Source: Bacillota bacterium | GTDB lineage: Bacteria; Bacillota; Clostridia; Lachnospirales; Lachnospiraceae | Assembly (NCBI GenBank): GCA_023411225.1 | Contig: JAEYPA010000175.1 | Span: 1-15,958, forward strand | Direction: 5' to 3' | DNA: 15,958 nt | In this document: piece after piece, positions 1 through 7,780 of the stretch | Layout of the letters: each line of letters opens with the position of its first letter | How positions within the stretch are numbered: the stretch's first letter is position 1 | Notes under the pieces: model-generated | The model's input: the letters and a program-made list of their open reading frames with translations, nothing else | Told to the model about the DNA's origin: nothing | Databases searched by the model: none | Position numbers and translations under genes: made by a program

Positions 1-2
1 AC

Positions 3-71
3 CGTGAATATGTATCAATAAATATTTCTGATGCTGCTGAAGATAGCAAAGAGGCATCTGACGAAGAATAA
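3..71 (+). CDS. C-terminal tail of an unidentified protein (5' truncated by window edge)
   Basis: One plus-strand frame stays open from the window edge to a TAA at 69-71, giving 22 residues with a strongly acidic end (about SDAAEDSKEASDEE). It is followed 12 bases later by a strong hairpin with a T-run, as expected at the end of a real gene. The gene converges on the HAD phosphatase from the other side. The fragment is too short to assign a family. An acidic, low-complexity tail is common on many soluble proteins and gives no function. It could be a chance open frame, but the terminator position argues for a gene. Confidence 0.45.
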   Translation, partial: REYVSINISDAAEDSKEASDEE

Positions 72-83
72 TATGAACAAAGC

Positions 84-117
84 GGAGCAAGTCTCTCACT
101 CATGAGGGACTTGCTCC
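84..117. terminator. bidirectional intrinsic terminator between convergent genes
   Basis: The arms GGAGCAAGTC (84-93) and GACTTGCTCC (108-117) are perfect complements. The stem continues inward through one T-G pair and CTCA/TGAG to a 4-base CTCA loop, about 15 pairs in all. On the plus strand it is followed by ATTTTGGTT. On the minus strand it is followed by the T-rich GCTTTGTTC. It sits 12 bases after the plus-strand stop and 27 bases after the minus-strand HAD phosphatase stop, so it probably serves both. Confidence 0.85.
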
Positions 118-144
118 ATTTTGGTTCAAATTCGACTAACTTAT

Positions 145-969
145 TTAAATATACTTCAAAGTTTGCATGGCATATAAAATCCCATCCTCATTGACACCCT
201 TTGTCACGAAATCAGCTACCGCTTTCGCTTGTTCGGACCCATTTCCCATACATATAGCTGTCTCAACTACCTCTAACATCTCCAAGTCATTATTGCTGTC
301 TCCAACCCCAATGGCATCTTCTATACTAAAACCCAACTTAGCTGCCATCATTTTAATTCCCTTACCTTTTGTCCAACCCTTAGGCAGTATTTCCACAAGG
401 CCATCCGTCATAATTCCATTGTCTAAACGTTCATGAAAAATAACCTGATAATTCTTATTCAACTCTTCCACAAATGCCTTTTCTTCTTCTAATCTCATAC
501 TTGCCGGGAGAACACAGGTAGCCTTACTGGCTTTAATCTCCTCATATGACTCAATACCAATGCATATCTTACTAAGTGAACGTATAAAATTGCGATAATA
601 GGTACGTTCTTCCTGGAAGATCTGATTTTCTACGTATACATTATCATGACCTTCATACACATAGGTCGCTTTGTATTTCTTCATCAATTTCGTTAGTTGT
701 ATAATCTGGTCGCAGGTAAGTTTTTTTAATTGCAACAATTTACCCTCATATTCTAAAGCAGTGCCTCCACCATAGACATAGCCATCAAAATCAAGATCTG
801 TAATCACCTTGGGCAGCATACATTTGGTTCTACCTGTACAAACAAAAACCTGATGTCCGGATTGTTTTAGTAGCTTTAACGCAGTAACCGTGCTGGAAGA
901 AACCTCTCCTTTTTCATTAAGTAAGGTTCCATCAATATCAAAAAATATATATTTCGTATTTGCTTTCAT
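145..969 (-). CDS. Cof-type HAD superfamily phosphatase
   Basis: This is a cytosolic haloacid-dehalogenase-fold hydrolase of the Cof/YidA (IIB, C2-capped) group. These enzymes usually dephosphorylate sugar phosphates, FMN or pyridoxal phosphate. Seen in the sequence: motif I DIDGT near residues 11-15 (nucleophile D11, acid D13), a motif III lysine in WTKGKG near 201, and motif IV GDSNND near 223-228. The cap domain lies between motifs I and III. About 274 aa is normal for the family. Start choice: an upstream in-frame ATG at 975 lies one base after the GGA of AAAGGA, too close to use it. The ATG at 969 is 7 bases from it, so I prefer 969. It follows the ABC transporter gene by about 33 bases, so the two are probably cotranscribed. 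The substrate cannot be read from the sequence. Confidence 0.9.
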   Translation of the reverse strand: MKANTKYIFFDIDGTLLNEKGEVSSSTVTALKLLKQSGHQVFVCTGRTKCMLPKVITDLDFDGYVYGGGTALEYEGKLLQLKKLTCDQIIQLTKLMKKYKATYVYEGHDNVYVENQIFQEERTYYRNFIRSLSKICIGIESYEEIKASKATCVLPASMRLEEEKAFVEELNKNYQVIFHERLDNGIMTDGLVEILPKGWTKGKGIKMMAAKLGFSIEDAIGVGDSNNDLEMLEVVETAICMGNGSEQAKAVADFVTKGVNEDGILYAMQTLKYI

Positions 970-1002
970 CTTCATGTCCTTTTTTAAACGATTAGCGGGT
1001 TT

Positions 1003-2739
1003 CTATTCTGAGAGATTATACTGATATAGGGAACTGTAGATTCCTTTCTTTTCCATCAGCTCTTTATGAGTACCAGATTCTGCAATACCTTCTTCCGTCA
1101 GTACAATGATTCTTTCTGCATTTTTTATAGTAGTCAGACGATGTGCGATTACAAAAGTAGTTCTGTTCTTTGATAGTTTTTCCAGAGATGCCTGAACCAC
1201 TTTCTCGCTTTCATTATCCAGTGCTGAGGTTGCTTCATCAAAAATAAGAATCGGTGGATTCTTCAAAAATACTCTAGCTATACTTAATCTCTGCTTTTGT
1301 CCTCCTGACAGCTTGATTCCTCTCTGTCCAATATAGGTATCATATCCATCTGGAAGCTCCATAATAAACTCATGTGCATTGGCATTTTGGGCTGCCTGAA
1401 TAATTTCCTCTCTTGTGGCATCCAATTTGCCATACCGTATATTGTCATATACACTTCCTGCAAACAGATAAACATCCTGCTGCACAACACCAATGCTATT
1501 TCTAAGAGACTTTAATGTAATATTCTTAATGTCCCTACCATCTAGATAAATATTTCCCTCACTGACCTCGTAGAATCTTGGTATCAAGTTACACATTGTA
1601 GACTTTCCAACACCGGATTGCCCAACTATGGCTATATATTCACCTGGAGCTACCTCCATATTTATATTACTGAAAACTTCATTACTAGCATCGTTATAAC
1701 GAAACGAAACATTTTCGAAACGAATTCTTCCCTTTACTTCTGTAATGTCTGTAGCATCCTTGCCATCCTTAATGTCCGGTTCAATCTCCATAATATCCAT
1801 AAAACGTTCAAAGCCCGTAATACCATTTTCAAACTGTTCGGTAAAATTGATTAATTTTTTAACAGGATCCACTAAGACATTAATATACAGGAGAAAGGTC
1901 ACCAAGTCCCTTACATCTATGATTTCCTTAGCGATTAAAAGTGCACCACCGGAAATAACTACTACATTCATAATTGCAAGAAAGAAATTTAAGCCGGAGT
2001 GATAATCGGCCATAGCCCTATAACTATTTCTCTTACTATGAAGAAAGTGTGTATTTCCTTCTTTGAACTTATCCATTTCCTCTTCTTCATTGGCGAAAGA
2101 TTTTACCACCCGAATACCGGAAAGATTGTCCTCGATTCTGGCATTAACCTCAGCAATTTTCTCACGATTTTTCCGAAATGCTTTCTTCATCTTACCTCTT
2201 ACAAAATAAGCAAAGAAAAACATAATAATGATAACCAGAAAGACTGCCAGTGTAAGATATACATTTACAGTACACAGAATCACAAAGGCACCAATAAACT
2301 TAATAATGGAAATAACCAAGTCCTCAGGTCCATGGTGCAACAGCTCAGTAATATCAAATAAATCATTGGTAACGCGGGACATTAGTTGACCGGTCTTCTC
2401 ATTGTCAAAAAAGCTGTAGGGCAGCTCCTGATAATGACCAAAGATATCATTTCTCATATCAAATTCCATTTTTGCACCCATCATATGACCTTTGAAGGTA
2501 ATATAATAGTTGCAGATGTATTCGATAATTGCCAATACCACCATAAAGCCAGCCAATAATGCAATCACCTTAACAGCCTTTCCGGCTTCCGTATTCACTA
2601 ATAAATCATTGGTAATATAACGAACAATCAGAGGATACACCAAAGAAATGATGGCTGCAAGAAAAGCACATAACATATCAGTAAAAAAGATGTGCAAATA
2701 TGGTTTATAGTAACTTAAAAACTTCTTTCTTCTACTCAC
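1003..2739 (-). CDS. ABC exporter half-transporter (MsbA/BmrA-like, fused membrane and ATPase domains)
   Basis: The product is a single-chain ABC exporter subunit that would form a homo- or heterodimer in the cytoplasmic membrane and export lipids, drugs or peptides with ATP. The N-terminal half carries hydrophobic segments typical of the six-helix exporter fold. The ATPase domain starts near residue 339: Walker A GQSGVGKST 373-381, Q-loop near 420, signature LSGGQ 477-481, Walker B ending in D501 with catalytic E502, and switch H533. All catalytic residues are intact, so it need not depend on a second ATPase. Start: the open frame reaches an ATG at 2790, but the GTG at 2737-2739 sits 7 bases after a GGAGG. 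It also gives the family-like N-terminus (V/M)SRRKKFLSYYKPY, 578 aa. The ATG at 2790 has a weaker GGTGG site and would add 17 unusual residues. No partner gene is adjacent. The substrate is unknown. Confidence 0.92.
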   Translation of the reverse strand: MSRRKKFLSYYKPYLHIFFTDMLCAFLAAIISLVYPLIVRYITNDLLVNTEAGKAVKVIALLAGFMVVLAIIEYICNYYITFKGHMMGAKMEFDMRNDIFGHYQELPYSFFDNEKTGQLMSRVTNDLFDITELLHHGPEDLVISIIKFIGAFVILCTVNVYLTLAVFLVIIIMFFFAYFVRGKMKKAFRKNREKIAEVNARIEDNLSGIRVVKSFANEEEEMDKFKEGNTHFLHSKRNSYRAMADYHSGLNFFLAIMNVVVISGGALLIAKEIIDVRDLVTFLLYINVLVDPVKKLINFTEQFENGITGFERFMDIMEIEPDIKDGKDATDITEVKGRIRFENVSFRYNDASNEVFSNINMEVAPGEYIAIVGQSGVGKSTMCNLIPRFYEVSEGNIYLDGRDIKNITLKSLRNSIGVVQQDVYLFAGSVYDNIRYGKLDATREEIIQAAQNANAHEFIMELPDGYDTYIGQRGIKLSGGQKQRLSIARVFLKNPPILIFDEATSALDNESEKVVQASLEKLSKNRTTFVIAHRLTTIKNAERIIVLTEEGIAESGTHKELMEKKGIYSSLYQYNLSE

Positions 2740-2816
2740 AACAAAACCTCCATATCTATTAAAGAAACAGGATGAAAAGTATGTAATCATCTTTCCACCC
2801 TGTTATAAAATATAAC

Positions 2817-3791
2817 TTATCTTGATAATTTTTTTGATAATTGATACATATACTCATCTACGTCTTTCGTCATCTCCAACGCTTCCATAATGTCGTAATC
2901 TACAAAATTACCATCTCGATATCCAACAACGCGATTAGTTTTTCCTTCACATAATAGATCAACTGCTTTAGAACCCATCATAGAGGCATATACTCTGTCT
3001 TTGCAGGTTGGGCTTCCACCACGTTGGATATGACCAATAATAGTTGCTCTCGCTTCAATTCCAGTTGCCTCTTCAATACGTTTGGCCATACCGTAGGAGT
3101 CGCCGACACCCTCTGCATTTACAATAATATGATGTTTTTTACCAATCTTTCTCTTCTCAATAATACTATTAATGATTCTTTGTTCATCATTATCATATCT
3201 CTCAGTAATTAATACATCCTCAGCACCATTGGCAATACCACACCATAATGCAATATAGCCTGCCTTACGCCCCATTACCTCGATTATACTACATCTTTCA
3301 TGTGATGTAGAAGTATCACGGACCTTATCAATAGCTTCCATGGCTGTATTTACAGCTGTATCAAATCCAATTGTATAATCAGTGCAAGCAATGTCCAAAT
3401 CAATGGTTCCTGGAAGACCAACTGTGTTTACTCCAAGAGCAGCAAGCTTTCTTGCACCCTGAAAGGAACCGTCACCACCAATTACTACAAGTCCATCAAT
3501 TCCATGTTTTTTACATATTTCAGCTGCCTTTTTTTGACCTTCTTCTGTTCTCATTTCAGCACAACGTGCAGTATAAAGGATTGTGCCTCCGCGTTGGATG
3601 ATATCAGCTACGCTTTTAGCATCCATATCTATAATATCTTCTTCAAGAAGTCCAGAATATCCTCTACAAATTCCTTTTACTGTTTTCCCATTAGCCAATG
3701 CAGAACGTACAACAGCACGTATAGCAGCATTCATGCCTGGTGCATCTCCACCACTTGTTAAAATACCTATGGTATTTACTTCTTTACTCAT
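2817..3791 (-). CDS. pfkA: ATP-dependent 6-phosphofructokinase
   Basis: This enzyme phosphorylates fructose-6-phosphate to fructose-1,6-bisphosphate in the cytosol, the committed step of glycolysis. At 324 aa it has the length of the bacterial homotetrameric enzyme. Seen: the N-terminal nucleotide loop TSGGDAPGMNA (12-22), GGDGS at 105-109 with G108 at the position that marks ATP (not pyrophosphate) enzymes, catalytic D131 in PGTID, and IQRGGSP at 255-261 for sugar-phosphate binding. The usual TIDND reads TIDLD here: N is replaced by L132, while both aspartates remain. A GGAGG lies 10 bases before the ATG. It follows dnaE by 79 bases with a possible promoter in between. Its product is the activator of HPr kinase, which is encoded about 8 kb away in this window. 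Confidence 0.97.
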   Translation of the reverse strand: MSKEVNTIGILTSGGDAPGMNAAIRAVVRSALANGKTVKGICRGYSGLLEEDIIDMDAKSVADIIQRGGTILYTARCAEMRTEEGQKKAAEICKKHGIDGLVVIGGDGSFQGARKLAALGVNTVGLPGTIDLDIACTDYTIGFDTAVNTAMEAIDKVRDTSTSHERCSIIEVMGRKAGYIALWCGIANGAEDVLITERYDNDEQRIINSIIEKRKIGKKHHIIVNAEGVGDSYGMAKRIEEATGIEARATIIGHIQRGGSPTCKDRVYASMMGSKAVDLLCEGKTNRVVGYRDGNFVDYDIMEALEMTKDVDEYMYQLSKKLSR

Positions 3792-3849
3792 CTCTATTCA
3801 ACCTCCAATAGAATCCTATTAATTTAAACTAATTGACGTATTTTGCTAT

Positions 3850-3878
3850 ATTTTAATTCATTTACTTAGATTAATCAA
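3850..3878 (-). promoter_or_regulatory. candidate sigma-A promoter for pfkA
   Basis: On the minus strand TTGATT (3873-3878) and TAAAAT (3850-3855) are separated by 17 bases, and pfkA starts about 60 bases downstream. The -35 box overlaps the end of dnaE. Matches are 4/6 and 5/6 in very AT-rich DNA, so a chance match is possible and pfkA may also be read from the dnaE promoter. Confidence 0.35.
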
Positions 3879-6800
3879 TACTAGCTTCGACAACTTTAAC
3901 ATTTTCTTTTCCAACTATTTCGATAAATTTCGTAATCAACTCCGAATTTAATCTAATATGAGGGATTCTCTTCCTCTGTTTCTCATACTCGCAATAAATC
4001 CAAAGATGATCTTTTCCCTCACAATTTTCAATCATCTGTTCAATGTCATTTTTCTTTTCCATATATGTCGACATATCTTTAAACTTAATCCAGACGTCCT
4101 TAGGTAAATCCTCGAATGGAATAATACTCTGGCAGATTAATTTACCCGGTTTATCCTCTTCCACAGTTATTTTACCCTTAATAAAGAGTTTTTTATCCTC
4201 AGAAAGCAAATTCCTATATTTCTCATAATCCCTTGGAAATACAATGACCTCCACTGTGCCATATAAATCTTCTATGGTAATAAAGGCCATTACGCTATTA
4301 GTGCGGGTGGTCTTAATGACTTTGGATGTAATCATTCCACCGACAATGGCCATTTCTCCATCTTCTACCTTTACTGCATCTGTTTCCTCATCAATGATAA
4401 AATCCAGTGTAGTATTCGTTATATTCTTTCTCAACAAACTTTCATACTCCTCCAATGGATGGCCACTGACATAGATGCCTAAGACCTCCTTTTCAAAGGC
4501 CAGAAGCATCTCCTTTGGATATTCCCCTACATTCGGGAAGCTTTCTTCTATCTGCATACTTTGTTCTTCACCAGCAAAATCAAAGAGACTTAACTGGCCT
4601 GCTAAGTTTTTCTTTTTTTCCTGGGTTACTCCATCTAAAACCTGTACATACACCATCATCTTCTGCTTTCTGGTACCTGGCATGGAATCAAAGGCTCCTG
4701 CCTTTATAAAGCTTTCAATCGTCCTTTTATTCACTTCTTTACCACTTAAGCGGTTAGCAAAATCTTTTAATGAGGTAAATGATCCATTTTTGGTTCGTTC
4801 CTCTACGATGGCATCTATGACTGAACCGCCTAAGCCTTTAATCGCAGAAAGACCGTAACGGATAGATTTATCCATAACACTAAAGCCCTTCTCCCCCTCA
4901 TTAATATCTGGAGGAAGAATCCGAATTCCCATCTGTCGACAGGTCATAATATATTGTGAAACTTTATTACCATTATCGATTACCGAGGTCATAAGCGCTG
5001 CCATAAACTCGACAGGATAATAGCATTTCAAAAAGGCAGTCTGGTAGGAGACTACTGCATAAGCTGCAGCATGGGATTTATTAAATGCATATTTGGCAAA
5101 ATCAATCATTTCATCAAAGATATGATTAGCCACCTCCTCCGAAATACCATTACCTACACAACCTATAACATTTTCTTCAGGGTTTCCGTATACAAAGTTC
5201 TTCCGTTCCCTCTCCATGACATCAGCTTTTTTCTTGGACATGGCTCTCCTGACCAAATCACTTCGTCCATAGCTATAGCCTGCCAGATCTCGAACGATTT
5301 GCATTACCTGCTCCTGATATACAATACAACCATGGGTGGGAGCAAGGATTGGCTCTAACTGGGGGCATTCGTATTGAATGCTTCCCGTCTCATTCTTACC
5401 CTTGATATATTTTGGAATAAAATCCATAGGACCTGGTCGATATAAGGAGATTCCTGCTATGACATCTTCTATATTATGTGGCTTTAATTCCTTCATAAAG
5501 CTCATCATTCCGGCACTTTCCAACTGAAATACACCTTCACAATGGCCGGAACTAATCATATTGAAAACCTTCTTATCATTATAATCGATTCTATCTATAT
5601 CTATTCTTTTCTCTTCTGGCACATTCCTGTTAATGAGTTTTACAGCCTCTTGGATTACTGTCAGAGTTCTAAGGCCTAAGAAATCCATTTTAAGAAGACC
5701 CAGTTCCTCTAATGTAGTCATAGTATACTGGGTAGTAATGGAGTCATCAGAGGATTTGGATAAAGGTACATATTCGTCCACAGCTGCCTTACTGATTACA
5801 ACGCCGGCAGCATGCATGGAGGTATGTCTTGGCAAGCCTTCTAAACGCATGGACATATCTAATAGGTATTTGGCCTGCTCATCCTGATCATATAATTCCT
5901 TCAGCTCTTTATTGCCTTTTAACGCCTTCTCTATAGTAATCCCCAATTCATTAGGAATCATCTTGGCAATCGTATCTACATAAGCATAGCTAAGATCCAG
6001 AGCCCGCCCAACATCCCGGATGACAAGCCTTGCCGCCATGGTACCAAAGGTTACAATCTGTACCACACGGTCTTTCCCATATTTACGTACTACATAGTCA
6101 ATGACTTCCTGACGTCGTTCATAACAGAAATCAATATCGATATCCGGCATAGTGAGACGTTCTGGGTTGAGAAAACGCTCAAACAGCAAATTATATTTGA
6201 TTGGATCTATATTGGTAATTCCCAGTGAATAAGCCACTATACTTCCGGCTGCTGAACCTCTTCCTGGTCCTACTGCTATACCATTGTCTTTGGCATATTT
6301 TATAAAATCCCATACAATAAGAAAATAATCTACAAACCCCATTCCAGAAATAGTAGACAACTCATAATCCAGTCTATCCCTTAATTCCTTACTAGGATTT
6401 AGATATCTCTTCTCTAAGCCTTCTGTACAAATCTTTTCAAGATATTCCTGGGCGGTATATCCTTTGGGCACATCAAACTTAGGCAGTTTATAATTACCAA
6501 ATTCAATCTCAACATTACACCGCTTCGCAATCTTTACAGTGTTCTCCAAAGCTTCCTTGGCATAAGGAAATAAAGCCTCCATCTCTTCTGGGGACTTAAG
6601 ATAATACTGGCCACCTTCATAACGCATTCGATCCTCATCCGACACCTTTTTCTGGGTCTGGATACAAAGGAGAATATCGTGGGATACAGCATCTGTATCA
6701 TTGATATAATGCACATCATTGGTAGCTACTAATGGAATTCCTGTCTCTTGATGCATACGAAGTAATCCCTGATTGACCGTAGTCTGCTCTGGTATGCCGT

Positions 6801-7332
6801 GATCTTGTAGCTCTAGATAAAAATTACCCTCTCCAAATAAATTCTGAAATCTTAAGGCTGCTTTTTTTGCCTCCTCATAAAATCCCCTTCTTATATCAAA
6901 AGCAACTTCTCCTGCCAGACAAGCACTCAAGGCAATGATTCCCTCATGATATTCCTCTAATAGTTCTACATCAATTCTTGGTTTATAATAAAAGCCTTCT
7001 GTAAAACCTTTGGATACTATCTTAATCAGATTCTGATATCCTGTATTGTTTTCTGCCAGAAGAACTAAATGATTGTATTTCCCTGCTTCCCCACCTGCTT
7101 CACGATCTAAGCGAGAATTAGGTGCAACATAAACTTCACAGCCGATAATAGGTCGAATTCCCTGTTTCTTTGCTGCTTTATAAAAGTCGATGACACCATA
7201 CATCACACCATGGTCAGTAATAGCAATACTATCCATACCTAATTCCTTGGTTCTGGTAATCAGCTCGTTTATTTTGCTGGAACCATCTAACAGACTGTAC
7301 TCTGTATGGACATGTAAATGAGTAAACTTCAT
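3871..7332 (-). CDS. dnaE: DNA polymerase III alpha subunit, DnaE type
   Basis: This is a C-family replicative polymerase. In Gram-positives that also have PolC, DnaE usually handles primer extension and lagging-strand or repair synthesis (family knowledge; PolC is not in this window). At 1153 aa it is full length. Domains: N-terminal PHP (about 1-210) with HLHVH at 5-9; palm/fingers with GPGRGSAAGS 355-364, the acidic motif PDIDIDF 396-402 and a third aspartate D550 in KMDFLGL; helix-hairpin region; an internal clamp-binding peptide QLSLF at 913-917; a C-terminal OB fold (about 993-1075). The PHP site keeps the full set of likely metal ligands (see findings). Start: the frame opens at a TTG at 7344 directly abutting AGAAGG. 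The ATG at 7330-7332 gives the family-standard MKFTHLHVHTEYS and is preferred, though its ribosome site is about 12 bases away. It has its own promoter. Confidence 0.97.
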   Translation of the reverse strand: MKFTHLHVHTEYSLLDGSSKINELITRTKELGMDSIAITDHGVMYGVIDFYKAAKKQGIRPIIGCEVYVAPNSRLDREAGGEAGKYNHLVLLAENNTGYQNLIKIVSKGFTEGFYYKPRIDVELLEEYHEGIIALSACLAGEVAFDIRRGFYEEAKKAALRFQNLFGEGNFYLELQDHGIPEQTTVNQGLLRMHQETGIPLVATNDVHYINDTDAVSHDILLCIQTQKKVSDEDRMRYEGGQYYLKSPEEMEALFPYAKEALENTVKIAKRCNVEIEFGNYKLPKFDVPKGYTAQEYLEKICTEGLEKRYLNPSKELRDRLDYELSTISGMGFVDYFLIVWDFIKYAKDNGIAVGPGRGSAAGSIVAYSLGITNIDPIKYNLLFERFLNPERLTMPDIDIDFCYERRQEVIDYVVRKYGKDRVVQIVTFGTMAARLVIRDVGRALDLSYAYVDTIAKMIPNELGITIEKALKGNKELKELYDQDEQAKYLLDMSMRLEGLPRHTSMHAAGVVISKAAVDEYVPLSKSSDDSITTQYTMTTLEELGLLKMDFLGLRTLTVIQEAVKLINRNVPEEKRIDIDRIDYNDKKVFNMISSGHCEGVFQLESAGMMSFMKELKPHNIEDVIAGISLYRPGPMDFIPKYIKGKNETGSIQYECPQLEPILAPTHGCIVYQEQVMQIVRDLAGYSYGRSDLVRRAMSKKKADVMERERKNFVYGNPEENVIGCVGNGISEEVANHIFDEMIDFAKYAFNKSHAAAYAVVSYQTAFLKCYYPVEFMAALMTSVIDNGNKVSQYIMTCRQMGIRILPPDINEGEKGFSVMDKSIRYGLSAIKGLGGSVIDAIVEERTKNGSFTSLKDFANRLSGKEVNKRTIESFIKAGAFDSMPGTRKQKMMVYVQVLDGVTQEKKKNLAGQLSLFDFAGEEQSMQIEESFPNVGEYPKEMLLAFEKEVLGIYVSGHPLEEYESLLRKNITNTTLDFIIDEETDAVKVEDGEMAIVGGMITSKVIKTTRTNSVMAFITIEDLYGTVEVIVFPRDYEKYRNLLSEDKKLFIKGKITVEEDKPGKLICQSIIPFEDLPKDVWIKFKDMSTYMEKKNDIEQMIENCEGKDHLWIYCEYEKQRKRIPHIRLNSELITKFIEIVGKENVKVVEASID

Positions 7333-7378
7333 TATTCGCACCAACCTTCTAAATACTTATCACAGTTACAACATGTTA

Positions 7379-7407
7379 ATCATATCATTTTTACGGTAAA
7401 TTAGCAA
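7379..7407 (-). promoter_or_regulatory. extended -10 sigma-A promoter for dnaE
   Basis: Minus-strand TTGCTA (7402-7407, 4/6) and TATGAT (7379-7384, 5/6) are spaced by 17 bases. A TGA precedes the -10 box, matching the extended TGn element. The predicted start near 7372 leaves a leader of about 40 bases before the dnaE ATG. It lies just downstream of the crh terminator, as expected for a new transcription unit. Confidence 0.65.
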
Positions 7408-7439
7408 ACTGCGGTATCAATTTCCTGATAAATAACGAA

Positions 7440-7477
7440 GCGCTATGGTGGTATTAGTGCTCTGACCTCCATAGCGC
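7440..7477 (-). terminator. intrinsic terminator after the murB-rapZ-whiA-crh unit
   Basis: GCGCTATGG (7440-7448) pairs perfectly with CCATAGCGC (7469-7477). After one T/T mismatch, GG/CC extends the stem. The loop is about 14 bases. On the minus strand the 3' flank is TTCGTTATTT, moderately T-rich. The hairpin begins about 45 bases after the crh stop and before the dnaE promoter. Confidence 0.7.
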
Positions 7478-7522
7478 ATGGTTTAAAATACTATATACTT
7501 ACTCAGTTTATCTTATTAATGT

Positions 7523-7780
7523 TTATACCTCACAGGATAAATACTTTTCAATGCTATCCATGGCAGTAGCTTCATCTACACCATCTACAATAACTTCTAC
7601 TTCTTCCCCTGCAGCAATTCCTAATGTCATCATGCCCATAATACTTTTTGCATTTACTCTCTTATTGCCACATTCAACATACACTTTGCTTTCATATTGG
7701 CTTGCAACCTGAACAAACAAAGCAACTGGTCTGGCTTCCAATCCAGTAGGAAGTTTGATACTAATCTTTTTTGAAATCAT
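7523..7780 (-). CDS. crh: Crh-like HPr paralog with Glu at position 15 (regulatory, not a PTS carrier)
   Basis: This is an 85-aa HPr-fold protein. PTS HPr carries phosphate on His15 in GLHARP. Here the motif is GLEARP, so residue 15 is Glu (codon GAA at 7736-7738) and phosphotransfer from enzyme I is not expected. Ser46 in NAKSIMG, the target of HPr kinase, and Arg17, used in CcpA contact, are both kept. B. subtilis Crh has Gln15 in an otherwise very similar GLQARPAALFVQ segment, and it too lies directly after whiA (yvcL). I therefore infer a Crh-type co-repressor of CcpA, switched on by HprK. The ATG overlaps the whiA stop by 4 bases (ATGA), with AAGGAGG 10 bases upstream inside whiA, so translation is coupled. 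A routine annotation may call it HPr (ptsH). Confidence 0.88.
   Translation of the reverse strand: MISKKISIKLPTGLEARPVALFVQVASQYESKVYVECGNKRVNAKSIMGMMTLGIAAGEEVEVIVDGVDEATAMDSIEKYLSCEV

Noticed and set aside
2802..2816. Palindrome GTTATA-AAA-TATAAC just after pfkA, considered as a terminator
   Set aside because: All stem pairs but two are A-T, there is no T-run after it, and it abuts the pfkA stop. pfkA probably reads through into the ABC exporter gene.
4475..4858. Plus-strand open frame of 127 codons inside dnaE
   Set aside because: It is antisense to well-conserved dnaE sequence, with no recognisable motif or ribosome site.
7345..7522. Search for catabolite-response (cre) sites in this and the other gaps (3792-3870, 10602-10819, 12710-12825)
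   Set aside because: No sequence close to the cre consensus was visible by eye in any gap. A matrix scan would be needed to exclude weak sites.
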